Counted from the stretch's first letter, positions 8,392 through 17,261 are shown. The stretch is 64,000 nucleotides of DNA from Novosphingobium hassiacum (GCF_014196055.1 NZ_JACICY010000006.1:221652-285651), one strand, 5' to 3'. Notes: generated from the sequence alone by a model not told the origin. Program-made: numbers and translations.

Positions 8392-10062
8392 ATGACGGAT
8401 ACCATCAGGATCACCCTCGCCCAGCTCAACCAGTCGGTGGGCGACCTTGCAGCCAACGCGAGTGCGATGCTCGCCGTACGGGAACAAGCGCGCGATACCG
8501 ACCTGATCGTCTATCCCGAACTGCAACTGATCGGCTATCCGCCCGAAGACCTGATCATGAAACCGGCGTTGATCGAGCGGGCGGCGGCGGAACTGCAGAA
8601 ACTGGCCGAAGCAACGGCGGACGGGGGTCCGGCGATGCTGGTAGGATCGGTGTTCGTTCGCGATGGCGCGCTGCATAACGGGGTGGCACTGCTCGAAGGC
8701 GGGCGGATAGCGGCGACGCGGTTCAAGGTCGAACTGCCCAATTACGGCACCTTCGACGAAAAACGCTATTTCATGCCCGGCCCGCTGCCCGAGCCCGTGC
8801 TGTTCAGGGGGGTCATGCTCGGCCTGCCGATCTGCGAGGACATCTGGCAGCCAGACGTGTGCCGCCACCTGGCCGAACTGGGCGCGGAGATATTCATCTG
8901 TGTCAACGGCAGCCCTTACGAGATCGACAAGGACGTGCTGCGGATCGATGGCGTGGCCAAGCGCCGCGCGATCGATACCGGGATTCCGCTGGTCTATCTC
9001 AATCGCGTCGGCGGACAGGACGAGATCGTGTTCGACGGGGCGAGCTTCGTCGTCGGGCCAGAAGGCGCGCTGTGGGTGCAGATGCCCGACTGGGAAGAAT
9101 CGATCGTCACGACGGTATGGACGCGCGCGCAGTTCGGGTCGGGCCATCGCTGGCGGTGCGAGCCGGGCGAGGTCAACGAACTGGCCGATCACCCGGAGGA
9201 CATCTACTGCGCAATGGTTCTCGCCCTGCGCGATTACGTGAACAAGAACCGGTTTCCGGGCGTGGTGCTCGGCCTTTCGGGCGGCATCGATTCGGCGATC
9301 TGCGCAGCGATCGCGGTCGATGCGCTGGGGGCAGAGCGGGTGTGGTGCGTGATGTTGCCGAGCATCTACACCAGTCAGGAAAGCCTCGACGATGCGGCGG
9401 GATGCGCCGGGATGCTCGGCGTGCGGCTCGATACCTTGCCGATCAATCCGGCAGTGCTGGGCTTTGCGGAGATGCTCGCGCCCGCTTTCGTGGGCAAGCA
9501 GCCGGATCTGACCGAAGAGAACATCCAATCGCGCATTCGCGGGGTTACGCTGATGGCGCTGTCGAACAAGTTCGGCCCGATGCTGGTGACGACCGGCAAC
9601 AAAAGCGAGATGAGCGTCGGCTACGCTACGATCTATGGCGACATGAACGGCGGCTACAACCCGCTGAAGGACGCCTACAAGACTACCGTCTTCGCGGTTT
9701 CGGAATGGCGCAACAAGCATCGCCCGCGCATCGGGCTGGGGCCGGACGGGCCGGTGATGCCGCAGACGATCATCACCAAGCCGCCGAGCGCCGAACTGCG
9801 GCCCGATCAGAAGGATTCGGATTCGCTGCCGCCTTACGACGTGCTGGATGCGATCCTGCTCGGGCTGGTCGAACATGAAAAGAGCGTCGATCAGATCGTT
9901 GCCGAAGGGTTCGACCGGGCAACCGTGGTGCGGGTCGAGCGACTGCTGCACATCGCCGAATACAAGCGGCGGCAGGCGCCTCCGGGGGTCAAGCTGGGCG
10001 CGCGCAATTACGGGCGCGATCGGCGCTATCCGATGACGCACGGGTTCCGCACCGGGTCGTAG
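8392..10062 (+). CDS. nadE: Glutamine-dependent NAD+ synthetase
   Basis: 556-residue two-domain enzyme for the last step of NAD synthesis, the amidation of nicotinate adenine dinucleotide. Residues 1 to about 260 form a nitrilase-type glutaminase with the catalytic elements E ([12 protein letters not shown]), K ([12 protein letters not shown]) and C (GLPICEDIW). The C-terminal synthetase has the PP-loop [10 protein letters not shown] near residue 290. An AGGAGG ribosome-binding site directly precedes the ATG. Length and motifs are normal. Confidence 0.95.
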   Translation: MTDTIRITLAQLNQSVGDLAANASAMLAVREQARDTDLIVYPELQLIGYPPEDLIMKPALIERAAAELQKLAEATADGGPAMLVGSVFVRDGALHNGVALLEGGRIAATRFKVELPNYGTFDEKRYFMPGPLPEPVLFRGVMLGLPICEDIWQPDVCRHLAELGAEIFICVNGSPYEIDKDVLRIDGVAKRRAIDTGIPLVYLNRVGGQDEIVFDGASFVVGPEGALWVQMPDWEESIVTTVWTRAQFGSGHRWRCEPGEVNELADHPEDIYCAMVLALRDYVNKNRFPGVVLGLSGGIDSAICAAIAVDALGAERVWCVMLPSIYTSQESLDDAAGCAGMLGVRLDTLPINPAVLGFAEMLAPAFVGKQPDLTEENIQSRIRGVTLMALSNKFGPMLVTTGNKSEMSVGYATIYGDMNGGYNPLKDAYKTTVFAVSEWRNKHRPRIGLGPDGPVMPQTIITKPPSAELRPDQKDSDSLPPYDVLDAILLGLVEHEKSVDQIVAEGFDRATVVRVERLLHIAEYKRRQAPPGVKLGARNYGRDRRYPMTHGFRTGS

Positions 10063-10067
10063 ATTAT

Positions 10068-10125
10068 TGCGAACGATTCGCATTGACCTGCCGATGGCAC
10101 TGACCTAACTTGCGAATCGTTCGCA
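10068..10125. promoter_or_regulatory. Promoter bracketed by two identical palindromes (Fur-box-like)
   Basis: TGCGAACGATTCGCA at 10068-10082 and its exact reverse complement TGCGAATCGTTCGCA at 10111-10125. Each is itself a TGCGAA-N3-TTCGCA dyad. Between them lies a good sigma-70-type promoter: TTGACC at 10083-10088, 17 bp, then TAACTT at 10106-10111. The left palindrome abuts the -35 box and the right one overlaps the -10 box. The shape resembles alphaproteobacterial Fur boxes, so iron-responsive repression of the next gene is a reasonable guess. Confidence 0.65.
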
Positions 10126-10138
10126 GGAAAGGAAGCAT

Positions 10139-10573
10139 ATGTCGACAGGGCAGTCCTCCACCCGTTTCGCAGGTGCCGTCGAAAAGCTCGGGCGGCCGCA
10201 CGATGTGCGCGGGCTGACGCTGTCCGGGTTGCACATGGTGCTGGCGATGCGCCTGTGCGCGATGTTCGATCAGGCCGGGCGCGATCCGGTGCCCGACTTG
10301 GCGCAGCGCTACCGCAGCATCGAGGCGGCGTGCGCGGTGCATGGGCTGGTGCAGACGATCAAGCAGGTCTGGCCCGAGCCGTTCATGGTCAACCGGCCCT
10401 GCTGTCTGGCGATGACGCCCGACGAGGTGACGCTGGCGGCGCTTGTGCGCAATGCGCTGGGTGCCGATCGCGGGTCATTTGGGCAAGTCATCGACGGGTT
10501 CGTCCGCGTTGAGCGTCATGGCGCACTGTATGACGCCACCGTCCACGCCGCCGCGCTGCTGCCGTCCGCCTGA
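10139..10573 (+). CDS. Hypothetical protein, possibly iron-regulated
   Basis: 144-residue cytosolic protein with four cysteines, including a CC pair (NRPCCLAMTPDE), and no membrane segment. I cannot name a family. A GGAAAGGAAG ribosome-binding site lies at the right distance before the ATG. Its own promoter is tightly flanked by two Fur-box-like palindromes, so it is probably a single-gene unit controlled by iron or another metal. It ends about 40 bp before gltX in the same direction. Confidence 0.65.
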   Translation: MSTGQSSTRFAGAVEKLGRPHDVRGLTLSGLHMVLAMRLCAMFDQAGRDPVPDLAQRYRSIEAACAVHGLVQTIKQVWPEPFMVNRPCCLAMTPDEVTLAALVRNALGADRGSFGQVIDGFVRVERHGALYDATVHAAALLPSA

Positions 10574-10613
10574 GGCCTTTCCCTAATCGCTCGCGCGCGA
10601 TAGGGCGGCGCAC

Positions 10614-11942
10614 ATGACCACGGTAACCCGCTTCGCCCCCTCACCCACCGGCAAGCTGCATGTCGGCAACGTCCGCACGGCGCTGCACAACTGGCTGCTG
10701 GCCAAGAAAACCGGCGGCAGGTTCCTGCTGCGGATCGATGATACCGATGCCGAGCGCAGCCGCGAGGAGCACGTTGACGCTATCCGCGCTGATCTCGCGT
10801 GGCTGGGCCTGCATCCCGATGGCGAGGAGCGGCAGTCTGCGCGCTTTGCGATCTATGAGGCCGAGTTTGCGAAGCTGGTTGCGGCGGGGCGGCTGTACCG
10901 GTGCTATGAAACCTCGCAGGAACTGGACCTCAAGCGCAAGGTCCTGCTCGGGCGCGGGCTCCCGCCGATCTATGACCGGTCGGGTCTGAATCTGACCGAG
11001 GCCGACCATGCCGCAAAGGCCGCAGCGGGCGAAGCGCCGCACTGGCGGTTCCTGCTCGACCACGACCAGCCGATCACATGGGACGATGGCATTCGCGGAC
11101 CGCAGAACTTCGATGCGCGGCAAATGTCCGACCCGGTGGTGCGGCGGGCGGATGGATCGTGGCTCTACATGCTGCCGTCCGCCATCGACGATATCGCGAT
11201 GGGCGTGACCGACGTGCTGCGCGGCGAAGATCACGTTTCGAACACCGCGACGCAGATCCAGATGTTCACCGCGCTCGGCGCACAGCCGCCGCGCTTTGCG
11301 CACGAGGCACTGCTGACCGGGAGCGAGGGCAAACTGTCCAAGAGACTGGGCGCGCTGGGTATGGCCGATTTTCGCGACCAGGGCATCGAGCCCGAGGCGA
11401 TCGTGGCGCTACTGGCCCGGCTGGGCACGTCCGATCCGGTCGATCCTTCGCTCGATGCCGATGCGCTGGCGGCCAGCTTCGACTTGTCCCGCTTTGGCCG
11501 TGCGCCGGCGCGGTTCGACGAGGCGGACCTGCACCGCGTGAACGCGGCGATCGTGCACAGGCTGCCGTTTGCCCGCGTGGCGCATCACTTGCCCGCAGGC
11601 ATGGGCGAGGCCGCGTGGGAGGCGATCCGGCCCAATACCGCGCATATCGACGAGGCGAAGGACTGGTGGCAGGTCGTCACCGGGCCAGTGACTGCGCCGG
11701 ACTTCGATGCCGAGACACGCGAATTCCTCGCCCAAGCCGCCGATGTTGCTGCCTTGCTCGACTGGAACGCCGATCCGTGGCGCGCGCTGACCGGCGCGCT
11801 CAAGGACAGCACCGGGCGCAAGGGTAAGGCACTGTTCCTGCCGCTGCGTCAGGCGCTTACCGGGCAGGACCACGGACCGGAAATGGCTGCGTTGTTGCCC
11901 TTGATCGCGCAGGACGAGGCCGTCCGCCGCCTGCGCGGGTAG
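10614..11942 (+). CDS. gltX: Glutamyl-tRNA synthetase (short form)
   Basis: Class I aminoacyl-tRNA synthetase of 442 residues. The ATP-binding HIGH-type motif is PSPTGKLHVGNVR near the N terminus, and the KMSKS-type loop is GKLSKRLG near residue 243. The HVGN form and the shorter length fit the second GltX type found alongside a longer one in alphaproteobacteria. A discriminating role (tRNA-Glu only, or also tRNA-Gln for the GatCAB route) cannot be read from the sequence. It is convergent with glmS. Confidence 0.9.
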   Translation: MTTVTRFAPSPTGKLHVGNVRTALHNWLLAKKTGGRFLLRIDDTDAERSREEHVDAIRADLAWLGLHPDGEERQSARFAIYEAEFAKLVAAGRLYRCYETSQELDLKRKVLLGRGLPPIYDRSGLNLTEADHAAKAAAGEAPHWRFLLDHDQPITWDDGIRGPQNFDARQMSDPVVRRADGSWLYMLPSAIDDIAMGVTDVLRGEDHVSNTATQIQMFTALGAQPPRFAHEALLTGSEGKLSKRLGALGMADFRDQGIEPEAIVALLARLGTSDPVDPSLDADALAASFDLSRFGRAPARFDEADLHRVNAAIVHRLPFARVAHHLPAGMGEAAWEAIRPNTAHIDEAKDWWQVVTGPVTAPDFDAETREFLAQAADVAALLDWNADPWRALTGALKDSTGRKGKALFLPLRQALTGQDHGPEMAALLPLIAQDEAVRRLRG

Positions 11943-11950
11943 CCTTCCTG

Positions 11951-12039
11951 CTCCTCCCCCTTGACGGGGAGGCTGGGTGGGGGTGTTCGCCGTCTGTCGA
12001 GCCCCCACCCCCGGCCCCTCCCCGCCGGGGAGGGGGGAA
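11951..12039. repeat. Paired G/C-rich hairpin repeat, second copy
   Basis: Same composite as at 7224-7330: a left unit CTCCCCCTTGACGGGGAGG followed by CTGGGTGGGGGTG, a short unstructured middle, then a right unit with CCCCACCCCC and CTCCCCGCCGGGGAG. It fills the gap between the convergent ends of gltX and glmS and probably serves as their shared terminator. Confidence 0.7.
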
Positions 12040-12047
12040 GTGTAGCG

Positions 12048-13871
12048 TTATTCCACCGTAACCGACTTCGCCAGATTGCGTGGCTGGTCGACATCCGTGC
12101 CCTTGGCCACGGCAACGTGATAGGCCAGCAACTGCACCGGCACGGCATAGACCAGCGGCGCGATCAGCGGGTGGACCTTGGGCATTTCGATGGTGGCGAG
12201 GCACCCCTCGCCCGCTTCGGCGATGCCTTCGGCGTCCGAGATCAGCACGACCTTGCCGCCGCGCGCGCGGACTTCCTGCATGTTGCTGACGGTCTTTTCG
12301 AACAGCGGGCCTGACGGGGCGAGCACGATGACCGGCACCAATTCGTCAATCAGGGCGATCGGGCCGTGCTTCATCTCGCCCGAGGCATAGCCTTCGGCGT
12401 GGATGTAGCTGATTTCCTTGAGCTTCAGCGCGCCTTCCAGCGCCAGCGGATAGTCCGCTCCGCGCCCGAGATAGAGCACATCGCGCGCAGGCGCGATCAG
12501 ATGGGCCATCGCGGCGATTTCCTCGTCGTGCGCCAGCGCGGCGTTGAGCGCGGCGGGCACTTCGACCAGATGCTCGACGATCGCGGCTTCCTCGGCACGG
12601 TTCATCCGCCCGCGCTTGACCGCCAGGTGCGCGGCAAGCGCGGCCAATACGGCAAGCTGGCAGGTGAATGCCTTGGTCGAGGCGACGCCGATTTCAGGGC
12701 CGGCGTGAGTCGGCAGCAGCAGGTCCGCCTCGCGCGCCATGGTGCTGGTCGGCACGTTGACGACGACCGCGATGGTCTGCCCCGCCGCCTTGCAGTGGCG
12801 CAGCGCGGCCAGCGTATCGGCCGTCTCGCCGCTTTGCGATATGAACAGCGACAGCCCGCCCTCTTCCAGAACCGGATCGCGGTAGCGGAATTCGGACGCG
12901 ACATCGATGTCCACCGGCAGGCGCGCGAACTGTTCGAACCAGTACTTGGCGACCATCGCGGCGTAAAAGCTGGTGCCGCAGGCAACGATGGTGACGCGGT
13001 TGATGCTGGCAAGGTCGAAGTCGATCTGCGGCAGCGCGACGGTCTGTTCGACGCGGCGCAAATACGAACGCAGGGTCTGCGCGACGACGACCGGCTGCTC
13101 GAAGATCTCCTTCTGCATGAAGTGGCGGTAGTTGCCCTTCTCGATCGCGGCTGCAGTCGCGCCCGAGGCGACGATGGGGCGCGTCACCTCGTTGTTATCC
13201 GTATCGAAGATCTGCGCGCCTTCACGGGTGATCACCACCCAGTCGCCCTCTTCGAGATAAGTGATGCGCTGGGTCAGCGGGGCGAGCGCCAAGGCGTCCG
13301 AGCCAAGGTAGGTCTCCCCTTCCCCATAACCGACGACCAGCGGCGAGCCGAGGCGTGCGCCGATCAGCATGTCGTCATGCGCGCGGAACGCGATGGCGAG
13401 CGCGAATGCACCGCGCAACTGCGGCAGCACGGCTTTGACCGCGTCCTGCGGGGATAGGCCGGCCTCGACCTGTTCCGACACGAGGTGTGCGACGACTTCG
13501 GTGTCGGTCTCGCTCTCGAACTTGCGGCCACGCGCGGTCAGCGCCTCGCGCAGCGGCTTGAAGTTTTCGATGATGCCGTTGTGGACCAGCGCAACCTGTT
13601 CGGTCGCGTGCGGATGCGCGTTGCTGGTGGTCGGCGCGCCGTGGGTAGCCCAGCGGGTGTGCGCGATGCCGATCAGCCCTTGCGCGGGATTGCGCGCCAG
13701 TTCGATGACCAGATTGCCCAGCTTGCCCTCCGCGCGGCGGCGGATAAGCTGCCCGCCCTCGACCGTACACACGCCCGCGCTGTCATAGCCGCGATATTCC
13801 ATGCGCCGCAGGCCATCGACCAGCCGGTCCGCCACCTGTTCCTTGCCGACAATTCCGATAATTCCGCACAT
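12048..13871 (-). CDS. glmS: Glutamine--fructose-6-phosphate aminotransferase
   Basis: First enzyme of UDP-N-acetylglucosamine synthesis; 607 residues. The Ntn-glutaminase begins with MCGIIGIVG, leaving Cys2 as the nucleophile after Met removal. Two SIS isomerase domains follow (about 290-430 and 460-595), with a SQSGETADTL sugar-phosphate loop near residue 350. The C terminus ends in KSVTVE, as in the family. It is on the same strand as glmU, 2 kb further on, with an accessory patch between them. Confidence 0.97.
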   Translation of the reverse strand: MCGIIGIVGKEQVADRLVDGLRRMEYRGYDSAGVCTVEGGQLIRRRAEGKLGNLVIELARNPAQGLIGIAHTRWATHGAPTTSNAHPHATEQVALVHNGIIENFKPLREALTARGRKFESETDTEVVAHLVSEQVEAGLSPQDAVKAVLPQLRGAFALAIAFRAHDDMLIGARLGSPLVVGYGEGETYLGSDALALAPLTQRITYLEEGDWVVITREGAQIFDTDNNEVTRPIVASGATAAAIEKGNYRHFMQKEIFEQPVVVAQTLRSYLRRVEQTVALPQIDFDLASINRVTIVACGTSFYAAMVAKYWFEQFARLPVDIDVASEFRYRDPVLEEGGLSLFISQSGETADTLAALRHCKAAGQTIAVVVNVPTSTMAREADLLLPTHAGPEIGVASTKAFTCQLAVLAALAAHLAVKRGRMNRAEEAAIVEHLVEVPAALNAALAHDEEIAAMAHLIAPARDVLYLGRGADYPLALEGALKLKEISYIHAEGYASGEMKHGPIALIDELVPVIVLAPSGPLFEKTVSNMQEVRARGGKVVLISDAEGIAEAGEGCLATIEMPKVHPLIAPLVYAVPVQLLAYHVAVAKGTDVDQPRNLAKSVTVE

Positions 13872-14039
13872 GGGTGTCGTGTGATCCTGCTGAGACTCGA
13901 GGGTCCGCTATGGCACGAAGATGTTGGGATTGTCTTGCCATTTGGGGGTGAGACGAGGTTTGTCCAGTCGCTGGAGCCGTTTGGTTGCGAACCACCTTTG
14001 TCACTTTGCGCATGCCTTCGCCATTCCCAAAACGAGCTT

Positions 14040-14107
14040 CGTCATCCCCGCGAAGGCGGGGATCCAGCGCGCCGCCGCACTGGCTTCCCGCCTGTGCGGG
14101 AATGACG
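14040..14107. repeat. Palindromic repeat unit, CGTCAT...ATGACG ends
   Basis: 68-bp element with inverted ends CGTCAT/ATGACG enclosing two stems: CCCCGC-GAAG-GCGGGG and CCCGC-CTGT-GCGGG. This is the form of REP/BIME-like units scattered between genes. It lies upstream of glmS in a 376-bp gene-free stretch (13872-14247) that otherwise holds the glmS 5' region and the next repeat. Confidence 0.65.
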
Positions 14108-14137
14108 GATAGAGGAGTAGTTCGCGCCCCCCCTTCA

Positions 14138-14243
14138 CGTCGTCCCGGGCTTGACCCGGGATGAGGCTTACTGCCCCTCCCCACGTCAGCCACCGAACAT
14201 AGAGAAGAAAAGCCTCACCCCGGATCAAGTCCGGGGCGACGAG
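14138..14243. repeat. MITE/BIME-like element with ~32-bp inverted ends
   Basis: Left arm (14138-14169) and right arm (14209-14243) are near-identical inverted copies containing CCCGG-N5-CCGGG-type stems and ending in AAGCCTCA/TGAGGCTT towards the centre. About 39 bp of unrelated sequence lies between the arms. It ends five bases before the stop of the antitoxin gene, so it may be its terminator or a marker of past insertion. Confidence 0.6.
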
Positions 14244-14247
14244 AATT

Positions 14248-14538
14248 TCAGCGCAGGAGTTCGCTCACCAGCGACGGCTTCTTCGCGATCATCGCCAGCA
14301 GCACTTGCGCGGGACCCGTTGGTCGGCGGCGACCGTGTTCCCAATTGAGCAGCGTGCCCTTGGCCACGCCGATACTGCGTGCGAACGCGCCCTGCGACAG
14401 GCCGGTGCTGGCCCGGATCGCGGCGACATCGACGGTGGGCACCTCGACATGATGGACGAGAGCTCCGGTCTTGCCGCCGCGCGCGAAAGCCAGCGCTTCG
14501 TTCAGGCCATCCATCACGCTGTTGTACACGTCACTCAT
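14248..14538 (-). CDS. HigA/NadS-like antitoxin, HTH
   Basis: 96-residue DNA-binding protein with a Cro/CI-type helix-turn-helix in its second half (ASTGLSQGAFARSIGVAKGTLLNWEHGRR), the arrangement of HigA/NadS antitoxins. It begins inside the end of the toxin gene (ATGA overlap), so the order is toxin then antitoxin. It should neutralise the partner toxin and repress the operon through the twin palindromes upstream of the toxin gene. Confidence 0.85.
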   Translation of the reverse strand: MSDVYNSVMDGLNEALAFARGGKTGALVHHVEVPTVDVAAIRASTGLSQGAFARSIGVAKGTLLNWEHGRRRPTGPAQVLLAMIAKKPSLVSELLR

Positions 14539-14885
14539 GATCCGGCTCCGTATGTTGCGAGCAGTTCCTTGCTCAACGCGACCGCTGCCGCCTGTTCGGT
14601 TCTGCTAAGGTTTGCTTTCTCGTTCTTGGCGAATACCGTCAGCAGGAACAGCGGCATCGTATCGCCTCCGAACACGTAGAGCGTGCGATAGCCGCCGCTC
14701 TTGCCGCCGCCCTCGCGCGCAATGCGAACCTTACGCAGGCCGCCGCCCAACGAGATCCCCGACTCAGGGTTTGCCGCCAGAAAGCTGACGATCTCGCCCC
14801 GCTCCTCATCCGACATGATCGCTCTGGCGCGCTTGATGAACGATGCCAGTTCGACAACTGTAAGGAGGCGCTCCATCTGACTCAT
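14535..14885 (-). CDS. HigB/RelE-like toxin
   Basis: Up to 116 residues. The core GGGLRKVRIAREG followed by GGYRTLYVFGG and LLTVFAKNEKANLS is the RelE/HigB mRNA-interferase fold signature (basic residues on beta strands plus K-N-E-K-A-N-L-S). The stop overlaps the antitoxin start. The first ATG (14885) lies within a good -10 box, so translation more likely starts at the second Met (14876), perhaps on a leaderless or very short-leader mRNA. Confidence 0.85.
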   Translation of the reverse strand: MSQMERLLTVVELASFIKRARAIMSDEERGEIVSFLAANPESGISLGGGLRKVRIAREGGGKSGGYRTLYVFGGDTMPLFLLTVFAKNEKANLSRTEQAAAVALSKELLATYGAGS

Positions 14886-14887
14886 CT

Positions 14888-14917
14888 ATGCGTCAATGAC
14901 GCATATGTCAATGACAT
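14888..14917 (-). promoter_or_regulatory. Twin operator and promoter of the toxin-antitoxin operon
   Basis: Two adjoining perfect palindromes: ATGCGTCAATGACGCAT (14888-14904) and ATGTCAATGACAT (14905-14917), sharing the core GTCAATGAC. On the minus strand they contain TTGACA (14911-14906), exactly 17 bp, then TAGATG (14888-14883), a strong promoter. Antitoxin bound here would cover the -35 to -10 region. Confidence 0.75.
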
Positions 14918-15012
14918 GTAGCCACAAGAGTCGATTCAGCGCTTGGGTGCCTTATCAATCGGAATTTCAGCATCCTTTTCTGGCTGGCGTGATGCCGTGC
15001 CATGTCCTAGCC

Positions 15013-15792
15013 TCAATCGGTGGCGTCGGCCAAGGCGGCCACCTTAGCCGCGCGCTTGGCGATCGCCACATTGGCCTTCTTCACCATCGCCTTTGCCGCC
15101 TTCGGGGCTTCGCCGTCGATGGCGTCGCGCTTAATCACGTCGTTAGTTAGGAACACCCGCAATTCGTCATCCGACGTCTTGAGTCCGTCAAACAACCTGC
15201 GCAGCTCTTTACGCAGCGCCCCAACGACCGCGTCACTCTGCAAGAGCTCGGCGATGACAAACCGATTCAGAATTTGTGCCTGCTTATGATACGCCTGCAG
15301 CGCGTCGGTTGAAATGCTCTCCCGACACAGCATTCCCAACTTCGACAGATCCTCCAGCGACCGTGACGAAATCGCGCCCATGTCGAAACAATAGACTTCG
15401 TCCCAATCGATCGGTTGTCCAAACCTGATACGGTACACCTTCCAAATGATCGCATTGGTCAGGATAATCCACTCGATTCCGTGGTGTGCGCCATAGTTCA
15501 CCGCTTGGCGAAGATGATTGTCGTTGAGTGTCGTGCCCGCCGACTTCACTTCGGCCAGATAATGCACTTTGCCCTCAACCTTGATCGCCAAGTCGCAAAA
15601 TGTGCCACGGATTTGCTGCTCACTCGTCAGCTCGGCATACTTGTCGTAGCCGAAGATATCCGTGAGCATGTCTTTGATCACGGTCACCGTATCAGCTTCC
15701 GAGATGTCCCGCTCAGCCAGCTTACGAACAATGGGCTGATAGCGTTTCAAGCCCGCGACCAGCCTATCTTGTGTCTTTTTTGCAAGCTTCAT
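15013..15792 (-). CDS. Orphan HsdR_N-like PD-(D/E)xK nuclease domain protein
   Basis: 259-residue protein. The central part, with FCDLAIKV...VHYLAEVKSAG, matches the D...E-x-K metal site of the type I restriction enzyme R-subunit N-terminal (HSDR_N) domain. QAVNYGAHHGIEWIILTN is the following strand-helix of that fold. No helicase, HsdM or HsdS lies nearby. The C terminus is basic and alanine/lysine-rich. Codon use is visibly less GC-rich than in flanking glmS/glmU, which suggests horizontal gain. Possible solitary defence or DNA-repair nuclease; function unproven. Confidence 0.7.
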   Translation of the reverse strand: MKLAKKTQDRLVAGLKRYQPIVRKLAERDISEADTVTVIKDMLTDIFGYDKYAELTSEQQIRGTFCDLAIKVEGKVHYLAEVKSAGTTLNDNHLRQAVNYGAHHGIEWIILTNAIIWKVYRIRFGQPIDWDEVYCFDMGAISSRSLEDLSKLGMLCRESISTDALQAYHKQAQILNRFVIAELLQSDAVVGALRKELRRLFDGLKTSDDELRVFLTNDVIKRDAIDGEAPKAAKAMVKKANVAIAKRAAKVAALADATD

Positions 15793-15911
15793 CTGTTGCC
15801 CCTGTCACCAAATCTTTGATCGGAAAGGTATTATCCGAATTCACCCAGCGTCGGTGCGCTCAGTCAACCTCTGCGACCTCGACCGGGGCCGCATAGTCAA
15901 CTTCCAGCCCC

Positions 15912-17261
15912 TCACCCCTTCTTCTTCTTCATCGCATCATGAAACCGGTCCGCCCAGCCCGGCTTCATCAGTTGCTCTGCCCGCACCATACGCAACTCAC
16001 CATCACCCACATCGCGTGACACTGCGCTGCCTGCCGCAACAATCGCGTCCGCGCCGATCTTGACCGGCGCGATCAGTGCTGAGTTCGAGCCGATGAAGGC
16101 GCGTTCGCCGATTATGGTCTTGTGCTTGAAGTAGCCGTCGTAGTTGCAGGTGATCGTGCCTGCGCCGATGTTGGCGCCCGCGCCGACGTCTGCGTCGCCG
16201 AGGTAGGTCAGGTGGTTGGCCTTGGCGCCCTTGTGCAAGGTGCTGTTCTTGATCTCGACGAAATTGCCGACCTTGGCCTTTTCTTCCAGCACCGCGCCGG
16301 GGCGCAGGCGGGCGTAGGGGCCGATCTGGACTCCGCTGGCGAGCGTTGCGCCTTCGAGGTGGCTGAAGGCGTGGATCGTGACGTTGTCGGCCACGGTGAC
16401 GCCGGGGCCGAACACGACGTTGGGCTCCACCGTGACGTCGCGGCCCAGTTGCGTGTCCCAGGCGAACCATACGGTTTCGGGCGCGATCAGGGTGGCGCCG
16501 TCGGCCATCGCGGTCTGTCGGCGGCGATGCTGCCAGCGGGCCTCGGCCTGGGCGAGTTCGGCGCGGGAGTTGATGCCGGCGACTTCGTCCGCATCGTCGG
16601 TGACGACGACCGCGCAAGTACGTCCGTCGGCGATGGCGATGTTGACCACGTCGGGCAGGTAGTATTCGCCCGCCGCGTTATCGTTGCCGACGCGGGCGAG
16701 CAGGCCGAACAGGTCGGCGCTGCGCACCGCCATCAGCCCTGAATTACAGACGGTGCAGGCGCGTTCGTCGGCGGTCGCGTCCTTGTGTTCGACCATCTTC
16801 ACGATGCGGTCGCCGTCAGCGATCACACGGCCATATTGCAGCGTATCGGCAGGCGCGAAGCCGAGGACGACGGCGGTGGGATTGTCGGCTTCATGGAGGC
16901 GGTCGAGCATCGCCTGCATCGTCGCGGCGCGCACGAAGGGGACGTCGCCGTAGAGGATCAGCACGTCGCCATCGAAGCCTGCCAGCGCGGCTTCGGCCTG
17001 CTGGACAGCGTGGGCGGTGCCGTGCTGCGGGTCCTGCACGGCGATGGTGGCGCTGGCTCCCAGAGCCTTTTCGAGCTGGTCGCGGCCATGGCCTGCGACG
17101 ACGACCTGCCGCGCGGGCGCGAGGGTCTGTGCGCTGGCGAGGAGGTGCATCAGCATGGGGCGCCCTGCGATGGGGTGGAGGACCTTGTGCAGGTCGCTCT
17201 TCATGCGGGTGCCTTTTCCGGCGGCGAGGACGATGGTGGCAACAGGTGTCGTTTGGGTCAT
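15912..17261 (-). CDS. glmU: Bifunctional GlmU (uridylyltransferase/acetyltransferase)
   Basis: 449 residues with the start at 17261 (MTQTTPVATIVLAAGKGTRM); a longer open frame upstream is not conserved. The N-terminal pyrophosphorylase has the nucleotide loop LAAGKGTRMKS. The C-terminal half (from about residue 240) is a left-handed beta-helix acetyltransferase with hexapeptide repeats such as NVVFGPGVTVADNVTI. It makes UDP-N-acetylglucosamine after GlmS. It is divergent from gph with a 61-bp gap. Confidence 0.96.
   Translation of the reverse strand: MTQTTPVATIVLAAGKGTRMKSDLHKVLHPIAGRPMLMHLLASAQTLAPARQVVVAGHGRDQLEKALGASATIAVQDPQHGTAHAVQQAEAALAGFDGDVLILYGDVPFVRAATMQAMLDRLHEADNPTAVVLGFAPADTLQYGRVIADGDRIVKMVEHKDATADERACTVCNSGLMAVRSADLFGLLARVGNDNAAGEYYLPDVVNIAIADGRTCAVVVTDDADEVAGINSRAELAQAEARWQHRRRQTAMADGATLIAPETVWFAWDTQLGRDVTVEPNVVFGPGVTVADNVTIHAFSHLEGATLASGVQIGPYARLRPGAVLEEKAKVGNFVEIKNSTLHKGAKANHLTYLGDADVGAGANIGAGTITCNYDGYFKHKTIIGERAFIGSNSALIAPVKIGADAIVAAGSAVSRDVGDGELRMVRAEQLMKPGWADRFHDAMKKKKG

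Noticed and set aside
8287..10083. 598-codon open frame opposite nadE
   Set aside because: Histidine/arginine-rich antisense shadow; nadE has complete catalytic motifs.
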